Shown here piece after piece: positions 28,570 through 37,992 of a stretch of DNA of 64,000 nucleotides. The notes beneath the pieces were generated by a model. That model saw only the letters and a list, made by a program, of their open reading frames with translations, had not been told where the DNA came from and did no database searches. The position numbers and the translations under genes are program-made. The DNA lies in NCBI RefSeq assembly GCF_010119975.1, contig NZ_CP048222.1, forward strand, positions 7,540,501-7,604,500. The letters are read 5' to 3'. This DNA is from Rhodocytophaga rosea. Lineage in GTDB: Bacteria > Bacteroidota > Bacteroidia > Cytophagales > 172606-1. Position 1 is the first letter of the stretch. Each line of letters opens with the position of its first letter.

Positions 28570-31500
28570 ATGGCTCAGTTTACGCAAACAAAGATAGGAT
28601 GCACCTGGCTAGTAAACTCGCTTTTCCTGCTTATAGGGCTTTCCCACTTTACACAAGCACAAACAACTAAGTCCCGTTTGTATCTAAATCAAAGCATGAG
28701 CTTTGTCAATTATTCCCTCGAGCAAGGTTTATCCAACAAGCGCATTACCGCTATTCACCAGGACCGGGAAGGATTTATCTGGGTGGGGACTATGGATGGA
28801 TTAAACCGGTTCGATGGGCATACTTTTACTGTTTTCCGAGCTGATTCTATAGGGATTTCATATGCGGCTATCACTTATATTCATGAAGGTCCTGCCGGTA
28901 TGCTCTGGCTTTCTACCCTAAACAGGGGCTTGCTCCGTTTCGACAAAAGAAGTGGAATATTTACCAGCTACCGTCTTCCTTCCCCTCATGAAAATGAACG
29001 AAATACCTGCCTGAGTGTCTTTGAAGACAAACAAGGCAAGTTGTGGATTTCATCACGTGGCGGCTTAAACAAATTCGACCCAAAGACAAGCCGTTTTACC
29101 CTCTATCCTAACCCTGCTCCTGGAGAGTTTATGTATGCTCTACACCAAGATCAGGCAGGTATAATTTGGTGTGCAACTGATAAAGGGCTTTTCCAGTTTG
29201 ATCCCTCTTCATCAACCTTTACTCTATTTCCGTTAGGGGTTGAGCAGGAACATAAAGCACTCAGCATACATGCCCTTTACTCTGACCGGGCGGGCAACTT
29301 ATGGATCGGCACCGAAGGTAGCGGCCTCTTCCACTTAAATCCTCTCTCCGGGCAGATAACCAGCTATCCTTATCAAAAAAACGGCCTAACAGGATTCTTA
29401 ATTAGAAAAGAGGCCATTATGGAAGATGCCTCAGGCAAAATCTGGGTGGGTACAGATGCAGGTTTACATCGACTTGACCCTGCTACCGGTCAATTTACTG
29501 CCTATAGGGCAAATAGTGGAATTTTTACAGGTTTAAAAAGCAATGCTATCTGGTCATTGTACTTAGATCAATTAGGGCTCATCTGGGTAGGTACTACAGA
29601 AGGCCTCCATAGTCTTATGACTCCTTCTAAACCGTTTCATACCTATCAGTTCAGACTTGATCCCAGTTTCAGCCATCGAAATGAAAATGCAATTGGATTC
29701 TTAGCAGAAGGACCTACAGGCAATCTCTGGCTCAATAATGATTCATTGGGTGGACTCTACAGATATGATTGGGCAAACAGAAAACTGGCTTACTATTCTG
29801 CCAATCCTTCGGATTCGCATAGTTTATGGGACAAATATGTACCTGCCGTGTACGAAGACCACAAGGGTGTATTGTGGGTGCTTTCCGGGAATTATCTCCA
29901 CAAACGCAATCCTTTCTCCGGAAAATTTATCCGCTATCCTACTCCCTTCTATGCTTATCTGCTGGCTGAAGATCATGCAGGCAATATCTGGGTAGGTGGC
30001 GTAGGGCTGGCCCGCTTTGATCAACAAAGCAAGCAATTCTTTAGTTACCACCACATTCCGGCTGATAGCCATTCTTTGCCAAAGAATCGTCTTTCTAGTT
30101 TGTTTATTGGCCGGTCAGGAACCATCTGGATGGGGGTTCATGTGGTAGGATTAAGTAAATTGGAACCTAAGACAGGCCGATTTACTCACTATCGTCCCGA
30201 TTTTAACCATACATCCGGTCATCTCAATGACCGTAATGTAATTGACCTCTATGAAGATGACGCAGGATTATTATGGATTGCTACAGGCTTTGGAGGTTTA
30301 AACAGGCTAAACCCTAACACAGGCATTTTTACTTCTTATACTACCCGGAATGGCTTACCTAGTAATACTGTTAAGGGTATTCTTGGAGATGATACTGGTT
30401 ACTTGTGGCTTTCGACTGATCATGGCATTAGCCGCTTTGATCCTACTACACAATCTTTTAGAAACTATGACCATAAGGATGGCTTGCAGGAGGGTGAATT
30501 TCATAATGGGGTCAAGGCTAAAAGAGGAAATGGTGAATTGTTGTTTGGTGGACCTAATGGCTTCAATGTATTTGATCCGGATAGTATCCGAGACAATCCG
30601 CTCATCCCCCCGGTATATATCACTGCATTCAAGGTCTTAGAAAAAGCCAGGCTCTTAGAAAAGAATTCGATAGAACTCACCTATAAAGAAAATTTTCTAT
30701 CCTTTGATTTTGTTGCTCTTAACTATATCCAACCTGAAAAAAATAAGTATGCTTATCAATTAATAGGTGTAGACAAAGACTGGGTTTACTCAGCTAACCG
30801 CCGCTTTGTGAGTTATACTGATTTAGATCCGGGTAGCTATACTTTCCGGGTGAAAGCCTCTAACAATGATGGAGTGTGGAACCAGAAAGGAACTTCTATG
30901 CAATTTGTAATTCTTCCACCCTTCTATCGTACCTGGTGGTTTATTACGATTTCTATCCTTACTGGCATAGGGTTACTGTATGGCGCTTTCAGGTACCGTA
31001 TTCATCAGATCAGAACCCAGGAAAGAGATAAAACTGAGTTTAACAAAAGGGTATTTCAGCTGGAAATGCAGGCACTCGAATTAGAAATGCAGGCGCTAAG
31101 GGCGCAGATGAATCCGCATTTTATCTTTAACTGCCTCAATTCTATCAACCGCTTTATATTGAAAAATCAGCCCAAAGTTGCTTCAGACTATCTCTCTAAA
31201 TTCTCCCGCCTGATCCGGCTCATCCTGCAAAATTCCAATACGCCTACTGTGACCCTGGAAAGCGAACTTGATGCGCTCACGCTGTATCTGGAGATGGAAA
31301 TGGTGCGTTTTGAGGGCAAATTCACCTTCTCCATTGTTTGTGGAAAAGGACTAGAAGTAGACTTCATAGAAATCCCTCCGCTGATTATTCAACCCTATGT
31401 AGAGAATGCCATCTGGCATGGACTAATGCATAAAGAAGGGGCAGGTCATATTACAATCAAAATTGAGCAGCAAGCGGAAAATATTGTCTGCATAATTGAA

Positions 31501-31713
31501 GATGACGGCATTGGCAGGAATCGAGCCGCCGAATTAAAAAGCAAATCTGCCACCAAAAGCAAGTCTTTGGGTATGCAGATTACCGCCCACCGCCTGGAAT
31601 TGCTCCATACTTTATATGGGAAACAAACCAGGGTAGAAGTAGTAGATCTAATAGAGGCTTGCGGGCAGGCTTGTGGCACAAGAGTTATATTGAGTCTGCC
31701 TATTGGGGAATAA
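28570..31713 (+). CDS. Periplasmic beta-propeller sensor histidine kinase (LytS-type catalytic part)
   Basis: 1047 residues from the ATG at 28570 (an upstream TTG is possible). Signal peptide up to TQAQ; about 650 residues of Reg_prop repeats (repeating GLFQFDP / IWVGT / LWIGT patterns, two seven-bladed propellers); a Y_Y_Y domain (YQLIGVDKDWVY, LDPGSYTFRVKASNNDG); one membrane helix (WWFITISILTGIGLLYG); and a PF06580 kinase with ALRAQMNPHFIFNCLNSI (phosphoacceptor His) and an HATPase with QPYVENAIWHGL and EDDGIGRN. It senses a ligand in the periplasm, often a polysaccharide, and phosphorylates the LytTR regulator encoded 50 bp downstream. No sugar-utilisation genes are adjacent. Confidence 0.92.
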   Translation: MAQFTQTKIGCTWLVNSLFLLIGLSHFTQAQTTKSRLYLNQSMSFVNYSLEQGLSNKRITAIHQDREGFIWVGTMDGLNRFDGHTFTVFRADSIGISYAAITYIHEGPAGMLWLSTLNRGLLRFDKRSGIFTSYRLPSPHENERNTCLSVFEDKQGKLWISSRGGLNKFDPKTSRFTLYPNPAPGEFMYALHQDQAGIIWCATDKGLFQFDPSSSTFTLFPLGVEQEHKALSIHALYSDRAGNLWIGTEGSGLFHLNPLSGQITSYPYQKNGLTGFLIRKEAIMEDASGKIWVGTDAGLHRLDPATGQFTAYRANSGIFTGLKSNAIWSLYLDQLGLIWVGTTEGLHSLMTPSKPFHTYQFRLDPSFSHRNENAIGFLAEGPTGNLWLNNDSLGGLYRYDWANRKLAYYSANPSDSHSLWDKYVPAVYEDHKGVLWVLSGNYLHKRNPFSGKFIRYPTPFYAYLLAEDHAGNIWVGGVGLARFDQQSKQFFSYHHIPADSHSLPKNRLSSLFIGRSGTIWMGVHVVGLSKLEPKTGRFTHYRPDFNHTSGHLNDRNVIDLYEDDAGLLWIATGFGGLNRLNPNTGIFTSYTTRNGLPSNTVKGILGDDTGYLWLSTDHGISRFDPTTQSFRNYDHKDGLQEGEFHNGVKAKRGNGELLFGGPNGFNVFDPDSIRDNPLIPPVYITAFKVLEKARLLEKNSIELTYKENFLSFDFVALNYIQPEKNKYAYQLIGVDKDWVYSANRRFVSYTDLDPGSYTFRVKASNNDGVWNQKGTSMQFVILPPFYRTWWFITISILTGIGLLYGAFRYRIHQIRTQERDKTEFNKRVFQLEMQALELEMQALRAQMNPHFIFNCLNSINRFILKNQPKVASDYLSKFSRLIRLILQNSNTPTVTLESELDALTLYLEMEMVRFEGKFTFSIVCGKGLEVDFIEIPPLIIQPYVENAIWHGLMHKEGAGHITIKIEQQAENIVCIIEDDGIGRNRAAELKSKSATKSKSLGMQITAHRLELLHTLYGKQTRVEVVDLIEACGQACGTRVILSLPIGE

Positions 31714-31763
31714 ACCTTCTTTATAGGGAACCATATGAAATATGTACCTTGACTTCTCTTAAC

Positions 31764-32507
31764 ATGATTAAAGCTATTCTTATCGATGATGAAACACATT
31801 GCCGGGAAACACTTTCCATTCAACTAGAGGAATACTGCCCGCAAGTGAAGCTACTAGCCCAGTGTAGTTCAGCTAGAGAAGGCTTGCAAGCCATTGCCCA
31901 TCATCAGCCCGATGTAATATTTTTAGATGTGGAGATGCCGCTGATGAATGGCTTTGAAATGCTTGGGCAACTGCCCTCTATTGATTTTGAACTTATTTTT
32001 ACTACCGGTTACGATGCCTATGCCATCAAAGCCATCCGATTCAGTGCCCTGGATTACCTATTAAAACCCATTGACAAAGACGAACTCATCAAGGCTGTAG
32101 GTAAAGTTAGCAGCAGGTACCCTAGCCAGCTAAGCCAACAGTTAGACATCCTGTTGGAAAAACTAAGCAGTAAACCTGTGGCTTTACAGAAAATTGCCCT
32201 GCCTACTCTGGAAGGTTATGAACTCTTGCCCATTGTAACCATTATACGTTGCGAATCTGATAGTAATTATACCTATGTGTATCACAAAAATGGGAAAAAG
32301 ATCATTGTATCCCGCAGCCTGAAAGAGATTGAGGAACTGCTTGAAGGGCACGGCTTCCTACGCATCCACCATTCGCACCTGATCAACCTCAATGAGATCA
32401 TCCGGTATGTGAGAGGTGAGGGAGGTTATGTCGTGATGAGTGACAACAGTTCAGTAAATGTGTCAAGGAGCCGCAAGGAAATTCTACTGAAAGTATTGGG
32501 AGGTTAA
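31764..32507 (+). CDS. LytTR-family response regulator
   Basis: 247 residues from the ATG at 31764. The receiver domain (1-120) has the acidic pair IDDE, phospho-acceptor D in VIFLDVEMP and K in LLKPID; the LytTR DNA-binding domain (about 145-245) has RCESDSNYTYVY, SRSLKEIEE, FLRIHHSHLINLNEI. It is the partner of the adjacent PF06580 kinase; a LytS/LytR-like pair. Confidence 0.93.
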   Translation: MIKAILIDDETHCRETLSIQLEEYCPQVKLLAQCSSAREGLQAIAHHQPDVIFLDVEMPLMNGFEMLGQLPSIDFELIFTTGYDAYAIKAIRFSALDYLLKPIDKDELIKAVGKVSSRYPSQLSQQLDILLEKLSSKPVALQKIALPTLEGYELLPIVTIIRCESDSNYTYVYHKNGKKIIVSRSLKEIEELLEGHGFLRIHHSHLINLNEIIRYVRGEGGYVVMSDNSSVNVSRSRKEILLKVLGG

Positions 32508-32642
32508 ATTTAGCATAGAGGTCATTTGCTTTTAACCCAGCTCATTTTATATCTGCCTACTAACAATACTAAGTATAGGATGAATACACACGCTATAATG
32601 CTCCCACAAGCAGCAAGAACAACTGGTGAATAGCTTTCTACT

Positions 32643-33463
32643 GGTCGTGTTGACATATAGGTGAGAAGTGAAGAACTTAGCTATAAAAAACGATGCGAAG
32701 ATATGAGTTGCGAGAAGATCAATGGCTGAAGATTGCCCCTTTGCTACCCGGCAAAGCAACTGATCCGGGACGAAGTGGAGAAGACAACCGCCAATTTGTG
32801 CAGGCTGTGCTGTGGATAGCCCGTAGCGGAGCTCCTTGGCGAGACTTGCCGGAACGATATGGCAAGTGGAATACAGTATTTCAACGCTTTAACCGGTGGA
32901 GTAAAAAAGGAATCTGGCAACAAGTATTTGGGGCCTTACAAGAGCCTGACTTGGATTGGATACTACTTGATAGCACCATTATACGTGCTCATCAGCATGC
33001 AGCCGGTCAAAAAAAAGTATAGACAAACTGATGAAGCCTTAGGCCGAAGCCGAGGTGGCTACAGCAGTAAAATACATGTCACAGTAGATGCCTTGGGAAA
33101 TCCCAGGCGCGTAATGCTCTCAGCCGGACAAGTCCATGATTTGCAAATGGCTGCCTGTTTACTCGAAGGTGAGTGCACAGGAGCTGTAGTAGCCGATAAA
33201 GCCTATGATAGTGATGTGTTGATTGCTTTTATTGAACAGGCAGGAGCTCAGGTAGTGATTCCACCAAAAGCTAACCGGCTAGAGAAACGAGCATATGATG
33301 AGAATTTGTATGCCGATAGAAATAAAGTAGAGCGGTTTTTTAATCGCCTGAAACATTATCGCAGGCTAGCTACCCGCTATGAGAAAACAGCCCGCAACTT
33401 TCTTTCCTTCTGGCAACTTGCTTGCGCTGTGATGCTAACACTATAATGATTGTCAACACAACC
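32643..33463 (+). mobile_element. IS5-family insertion sequence
   Basis: Terminal inverted repeats of about 13 bp: GGTCGTGTTGACA at 32643-32655 and TGTCAACACAACC at 33451-33463, one mismatch. About 820 bp with a single transposase in two frames, the layout of the IS427/IS1031-type IS5 subgroups. The exact target duplication could not be fixed. Confidence 0.85.
32693..33446 (+). CDS. IS5-family transposase, two frames
   Basis: The first frame (32693-33022) carries the N-terminal part (RYELREDQWLKIAPLLPG, WRDLPERYGKWNTVFQRFNRW) and the first catalytic D (WILLDSTIIRAHQHAAG). The second frame to 33446 carries LGRSRGGYSSKIH, D in VVADKAYDSD and E in RNKVERFFNRLKHYRR. The frames meet at eight A residues (33009-33016). 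Shifts at A runs are used by IS5 subgroups, so this may be programmed rather than a defect. Confidence 0.85.
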
Positions 33464-33747
33464 TAGTAAATAGCTACCCTAATCTTTAGATCAATTGATT
33501 ACAAACGAACATGCATGCCCTACAATTCTATAAGATCGCAAGTGCAGGGTTTACCTTTATCCAACTTCCGAGCCTGACAATGGCAACCTAGGTAACTGCA
33601 AACTATCCATTCATTTTATCCAACTACACAGTAAACTCTACAGGTTACGCATTGGCAGTGGTGATCCTACAAAGAGTATAATAATTTAGACTCATACTTT
33701 TTAATCCTTTCTAATACAATTCACCTCTACCAAAAGTATTGTATGTT

Positions 33748-35088
33748 ATGAGAACACCTGCCATTTTTTTAAGGTCTAAGAGAAGTCTTATGTTTATGCT
33801 TTTTCTTTTCATCTTTCTTTCCAGTTGTGATCAATTAGATGGGTGGTGGCCAAAAGACACCCCAACACAGGAGCCAGCCGATGTAGTACATGACTGGTAT
33901 AAATTGTTAGCAAAAGTTCAATTTGGGGCAAATCCACAGCCGGTTGTACTACTCAACAATAGAAACTTTGGCTACATAGGTGTTGGATTGTATGAAGCAG
34001 TCCGTCCTGGTATTAAGGGAGCACTGAGTTTATCTACCCAGCTCTATCAGATGCCAGCTATGCCTACACCAGAAAAACACAAAAAATATTTTTGGGGCGC
34101 CTCTGCCAATGCGGCGATGGCTAGTATGGCTAAGCAATTTTTAGCAGGCCTAACAGATGCCGATATAGCCAGGATAGATTCGATGGAAAATGCGTATAAG
34201 AGCAAAATCAAAGCAAACACATCTGAGGCAGTCATTGCCCGTTCGCAAGCCTTTGGACAATCTATTGCCGATGCGATTTACAACTGGTCGACTACTGATA
34301 ATTTTAACCTTTCCAGTGTAGGCTATAAAATTCCTGTATTTGCTGGCTCCTAGGAGCCTACGCATCCTGCTTTTGCTGCTCCTGTAGGCCCATTCTTAAA
34401 GCACTCAAGGCCGTTTTTGGTTTCAAGCCTGACGTTAAATGTGCGTTCCTTACCATATTTTCATTCTGAAGACCCCGAATCTAACTTCTATAAAGCAGCT
34501 AAACATGTATATGAGGTTGGCAAATCACTCACAGATGAACAAAAAGCTATTGCCAACTGGTGGGCTGATGCCGGTGGAATAGGTGTAGGCATTCCTGCTC
34601 CTTATCATCTCATTTCTCTTATAACAATCGTATTGGAAAGCAAAAAACTAAACCTAGGAGAGGCTGCGGAGATGTATGCCAGAACCGGAATTGCATTGAA
34701 GGATGGTCCTATTGTTACATTCAAGGGGAAATATCAATACAACTTAATCAGGCCAGTTACTTATATCAATAAGCACATTGATGCAAACTGGAAATCGTAT
34801 CTGCCTACCCCTCCTTACCCGGAATATCCTTCCGGACTTGTAAGTGTTTTTGGTCCGGTGATGCAGGTATTGAAACGAGAATATGGTGACATTCCGGTCA
34901 CCGACAATGCCTATGACTGGAGAGGCGATGCCCCCAGAGAGTATTCCTCCATTACTAAAATGATAGAAGAGGCGGCAAAATCAAGAGTTTATGCGGGCAT
35001 TCACTATCAGTTTACCCAGGACATTTCTATTAGTTTAGGAAATCAACTGGGAGATAACATTTCTAAGATCAATTTGAATACACCCTGA
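33748..35088 (+). pseudogene. Vanadium-haloperoxidase/PAP2-like lipoprotein with nonsense mutation
   Basis: One frame of about 446 codons interrupted by a TAG at 34351-34353. Lipoprotein signal MFMLFLFIFLSSC. Downstream of the stop the frame resumes with EPTHPAFAAPVGPF, where relatives usually have W before EPT, so TGG to TAG is likely. Motifs of the acid phosphatase/haloperoxidase fold: KYQYNLIRP (K...RP), PEYPSGL in place of PSGH, and SRVYAGIHYQFTQD (SR-x5-H). The catalytic or supporting His of PSGH is therefore replaced by Leu. Start chosen at ATG 33748. Probably inactive. Confidence 0.78.
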
Positions 35089-35202
35089 TACCTCTTGGTT
35101 GTATAAAATAGATATCAGATGTATATTCTTAGGTATCCATAAAAATTTCATCAGGATGCATTAGTTTTTTTAATTAATTAAAAAGTACCTAACCTGCTTT
35201 AT

Positions 35203-36360
35203 ATGAAAGCTGTAAGAAGAAACATCAAAATTATATTAATGCTACTCATCTGTATGCTTCTAATACGATGTGATGCAATCAATAGAGCAATCACTACAGG
35301 AGACAATGCTATAGAAGCAGTAACCAGAAATGCAGAGTTACTCACCAATCAGTCGGATAAGTGGAGAGAAAGCTTAGAAAAAACGGTTGCAGATTTAAAA
35401 CAATATGGTCATACTACACTAGCTAATGAAGTACAAAATGTGGTTGATCGATCCGTAATGGGGGTTGGTATTCAGTTTCGATGTAATGTTGATTTTTTGG
35501 CGCAACGAACAAAAATACTTTTAGACAATGTCATAAATGCATTACGGAATAAACAAGATTTTATTAGTACCTCTCCCTCTCTTTGCAATTCTTCTCCTCC
35601 CTCTCTTAACTTATATTTGGAGGCTTACCGAAGAACTGATATTATTTTTGATGGATATGACTTAGGAAATAAAACTAATGACGGGAAAGGACTTTCTTTG
35701 AAAATAGTAAACAATGATGAAAATGAGATTGACCAGAGTGACGCTTTATCAGTAGTTACTTTCTATCAGGCTGTAATTAATGCAGGTGGTAATGGATTAA
35801 GATTAGATGATAACAGTAAGTATCTTCGATTATATTGGGGTGATCAGCAACTTTCTCAAATTCCTATCATTAAGCCTAAAATAGAAAATAGAGACATTAC
35901 TGTACATGTACCCACAATAAAGTATATTCCACCTCATACGCGTGGTGATAAAGAATATGATGGAAATATTGTAATTAACGCTAAAGCTTATCTTGAATTA
36001 TTAAATAATAATACTCAATTAGCTCTTCGGTTATATATGCAAGCGGTTGAACCAGAGCCCGATAATACAACTGCAGAGGGAACATCTCCAGTGAGTGGAG
36101 AGTATATTTTATATACTTGTGAACCGGGATCAACTATCCAGAACATCATGGGTGCAGCTTCAGATGAAATTCAACATACACCCAAAGAAGGCAATCATTC
36201 TGAAATTCATTTGCAGCAAAACTTGAATATTACTTCAAACAATGGTTTTGTTAAAGAATGGATTTTTATTGGTGACACTAGCGGAGATGAAGCGGGATTT
36301 AGAACTTCTGTAAAGACCATTTGCAACGATGTAGTGATTAGGGTAAAAACTGTACAATAA
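35203..36360 (+). CDS. Lipoprotein of unknown function
   Basis: 385 residues with a lipoprotein signal (IILMLLICMLLIRC). An N-terminal helical region (about 25-100, TTGDNAIEAVTRNAELL...) precedes a beta-rich C-terminal part (SLNLYLEAYRRTDIIFDGYDL, DITVHVPTIKYI). I recognise no family. It is in the same direction as the next secreted protein, with a 150-bp gap. The DNA here is more AT-rich than the flanking sensor kinase, suggesting acquisition. Confidence 0.7.
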   Translation: MKAVRRNIKIILMLLICMLLIRCDAINRAITTGDNAIEAVTRNAELLTNQSDKWRESLEKTVADLKQYGHTTLANEVQNVVDRSVMGVGIQFRCNVDFLAQRTKILLDNVINALRNKQDFISTSPSLCNSSPPSLNLYLEAYRRTDIIFDGYDLGNKTNDGKGLSLKIVNNDENEIDQSDALSVVTFYQAVINAGGNGLRLDDNSKYLRLYWGDQQLSQIPIIKPKIENRDITVHVPTIKYIPPHTRGDKEYDGNIVINAKAYLELLNNNTQLALRLYMQAVEPEPDNTTAEGTSPVSGEYILYTCEPGSTIQNIMGAASDEIQHTPKEGNHSEIHLQQNLNITSNNGFVKEWIFIGDTSGDEAGFRTSVKTICNDVVIRVKTVQ

Positions 36361-36512
36361 CTACTATCTAGCTCATAGTTCTTCACCTTTGCAAAAGGGA
36401 GAGTGCAAATTGCCTAATTGTCATTCCTAATAGAGGGCAATTAAGTAGTTATGATCAGCATATAGAAGATTTAAACCATGATAATTTTTATTTACAACAT
36501 AAAAACAAACAC

Positions 36513-37631
36513 ATGCAAACAACATTCTTTGTTACTTCATGCCATTACTATTTTAGGACTGTATCTCACATAATTGTGTTCACCTTTAAATATTATAAAC
36601 AGCGCTTTGCTTTTATAACAATGTTTCTACTCTTGGCTATGCTGTGTAATACAATTGAGTCGCAAGGTCAGATAGTATTTCACCCAATCACCCGAGGTCT
36701 AGTTTATGACTTGAAAGTTTCTCGCGTTGATCAGAGTCCTTTAGTGGAATTCTCTCCAGTTGTAGTGCGATTCAAGCTGACCATTTCTATAGGGGGCAAC
36801 ACTGGTCCTTTTCCTACACCCATGCCTGTAAGGATCTGTTCTAAAGTTTCCAACGATCAAACTACTTGCTATACGATTGATGCTCCAATTCTTAATCGTG
36901 AATACTCTGGTACAGTAACAGCAATGACGTCTTTTGCAGGACAGAGTTCACCAATCCGGCTTGTCGTATTGGGTAAGCCTGAAAAGGGTGAAGATTATGG
37001 TGGAATACGCTTGGCTGAGGGTGAAGTTATGGCTCCTGTCGCGGCTCGATATGATATTGCTATCACTGGGTTCGAAGTAGTCACGTCACGCTCTAACCAA
37101 ACAGATACTCAATGGTTCCTCCTGCAGGGTATGGTAAACTCTGATCCACCTCACCCGTCAGCCGATCCCGAAGCAGGTGATTTAGCTGGTTTCCACTGGG
37201 TTCAGCCCCCGCGTCTTTACGGTGATGCGGGTGATGGTAAACATGTTGTTAATGATATTAGAGTGGGTTCTTATGATCTAGTGCCTGAACGTGAGAAAGA
37301 CCTACGCTTCCTGTTTTATGTTGATAATATTGGAAATCGCAAAGCAGCAGAAATCGCTGCCGGTATCGGGAACGGTTTTTCAAAAGTTGGATTGGTAATT
37401 CTTAGTGCCTATAGTGCATCCCAAGGTAGTACCGGTGGTCAGTCTTTTGCTACACAACTTGATAATGTAATGGAGCAAATGCATAGTGCAGCCACGGCCA
37501 GCTGCGATGGGCAACTTGCTAAAGGTATTAGAATAATAACAAACACTACCTTGGTTAACCGTCCAGATCTTACTTTGGAAGCACTGACGCATACAAATGG
37601 TACCTATTCGGAAACTGAGCTTCCCTCGTAA
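36513..37631 (+). CDS. Secreted protein of unknown function
   Basis: 372 residues in the long frame. A hydrophobic leader lies at residues 34-52 (FITMFLLLAMLCNTIES, then QGQ), so the true start may be the ATG at 36621. The body is beta-rich (YDLKVSRVDQSPLVEFSPVVV, ARYDIAITGFEVVTSRSNQ) with a Gly/Ser-rich C-terminus. No family recognised. Its higher GC than the gene upstream argues against a simple common origin. Confidence 0.68.
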   Translation: MQTTFFVTSCHYYFRTVSHIIVFTFKYYKQRFAFITMFLLLAMLCNTIESQGQIVFHPITRGLVYDLKVSRVDQSPLVEFSPVVVRFKLTISIGGNTGPFPTPMPVRICSKVSNDQTTCYTIDAPILNREYSGTVTAMTSFAGQSSPIRLVVLGKPEKGEDYGGIRLAEGEVMAPVAARYDIAITGFEVVTSRSNQTDTQWFLLQGMVNSDPPHPSADPEAGDLAGFHWVQPPRLYGDAGDGKHVVNDIRVGSYDLVPEREKDLRFLFYVDNIGNRKAAEIAAGIGNGFSKVGLVILSAYSASQGSTGGQSFATQLDNVMEQMHSAATASCDGQLAKGIRIITNTTLVNRPDLTLEALTHTNGTYSETELPS

Positions 37632-37992
37632 AAGTGGAGCATGAAAAGAGAATAGATTTGATAGTTATAGTTTTAAGTCACCCGAAAGGGGAGTATATTT
37701 TAACTAATCCTTTTCATTTAACTCTGATTACCAATTCAGGTGTAGCCTGTCAGTTCTCAACTTATACTAAATCGTTGTTGGTTGTTTATTATTAATTATT
37801 GGTATCATGTTGGCAACCAATTGATTACCCTTATTTAACTACAACATACTTATTTTAATTTAGTATTGATTTTATTAAGGGAAGATCAATATTGTTATGC
37901 TCATAAAAGTTAACATTACCTTTGGTAGAAAGCACTCCTATAGAGTTATAAATATAACTCAACACTGCTTATAGCTACCTGCTATTTTCTAT
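37632..37992. other. Intergenic region with one palindromic repeat copy
   Basis: About 360 bases between convergent genes. Holds a copy of the dispersed palindromic repeat (37684-37715) with flanks (AAAGTGGAG upstream; GATTACCAA and TCAACTTA downstream) that recur around the copy near 53.6 kb. No gene. Confidence 0.6.
37684..37715. repeat. Dispersed palindromic repeat, copy 1
   Basis: GAAAGGGGAGTATATTTTAA followed by CTAATCCTTTTC; shares the AAAGGGG...TTTTAAC...CCTTTTC pattern of the family. Confidence 0.6.

Noticed and set aside
28464-28670. Small plus-strand frame overlapping the sensor kinase start
   Set aside because: It is a shadow of the kinase leader in another frame.
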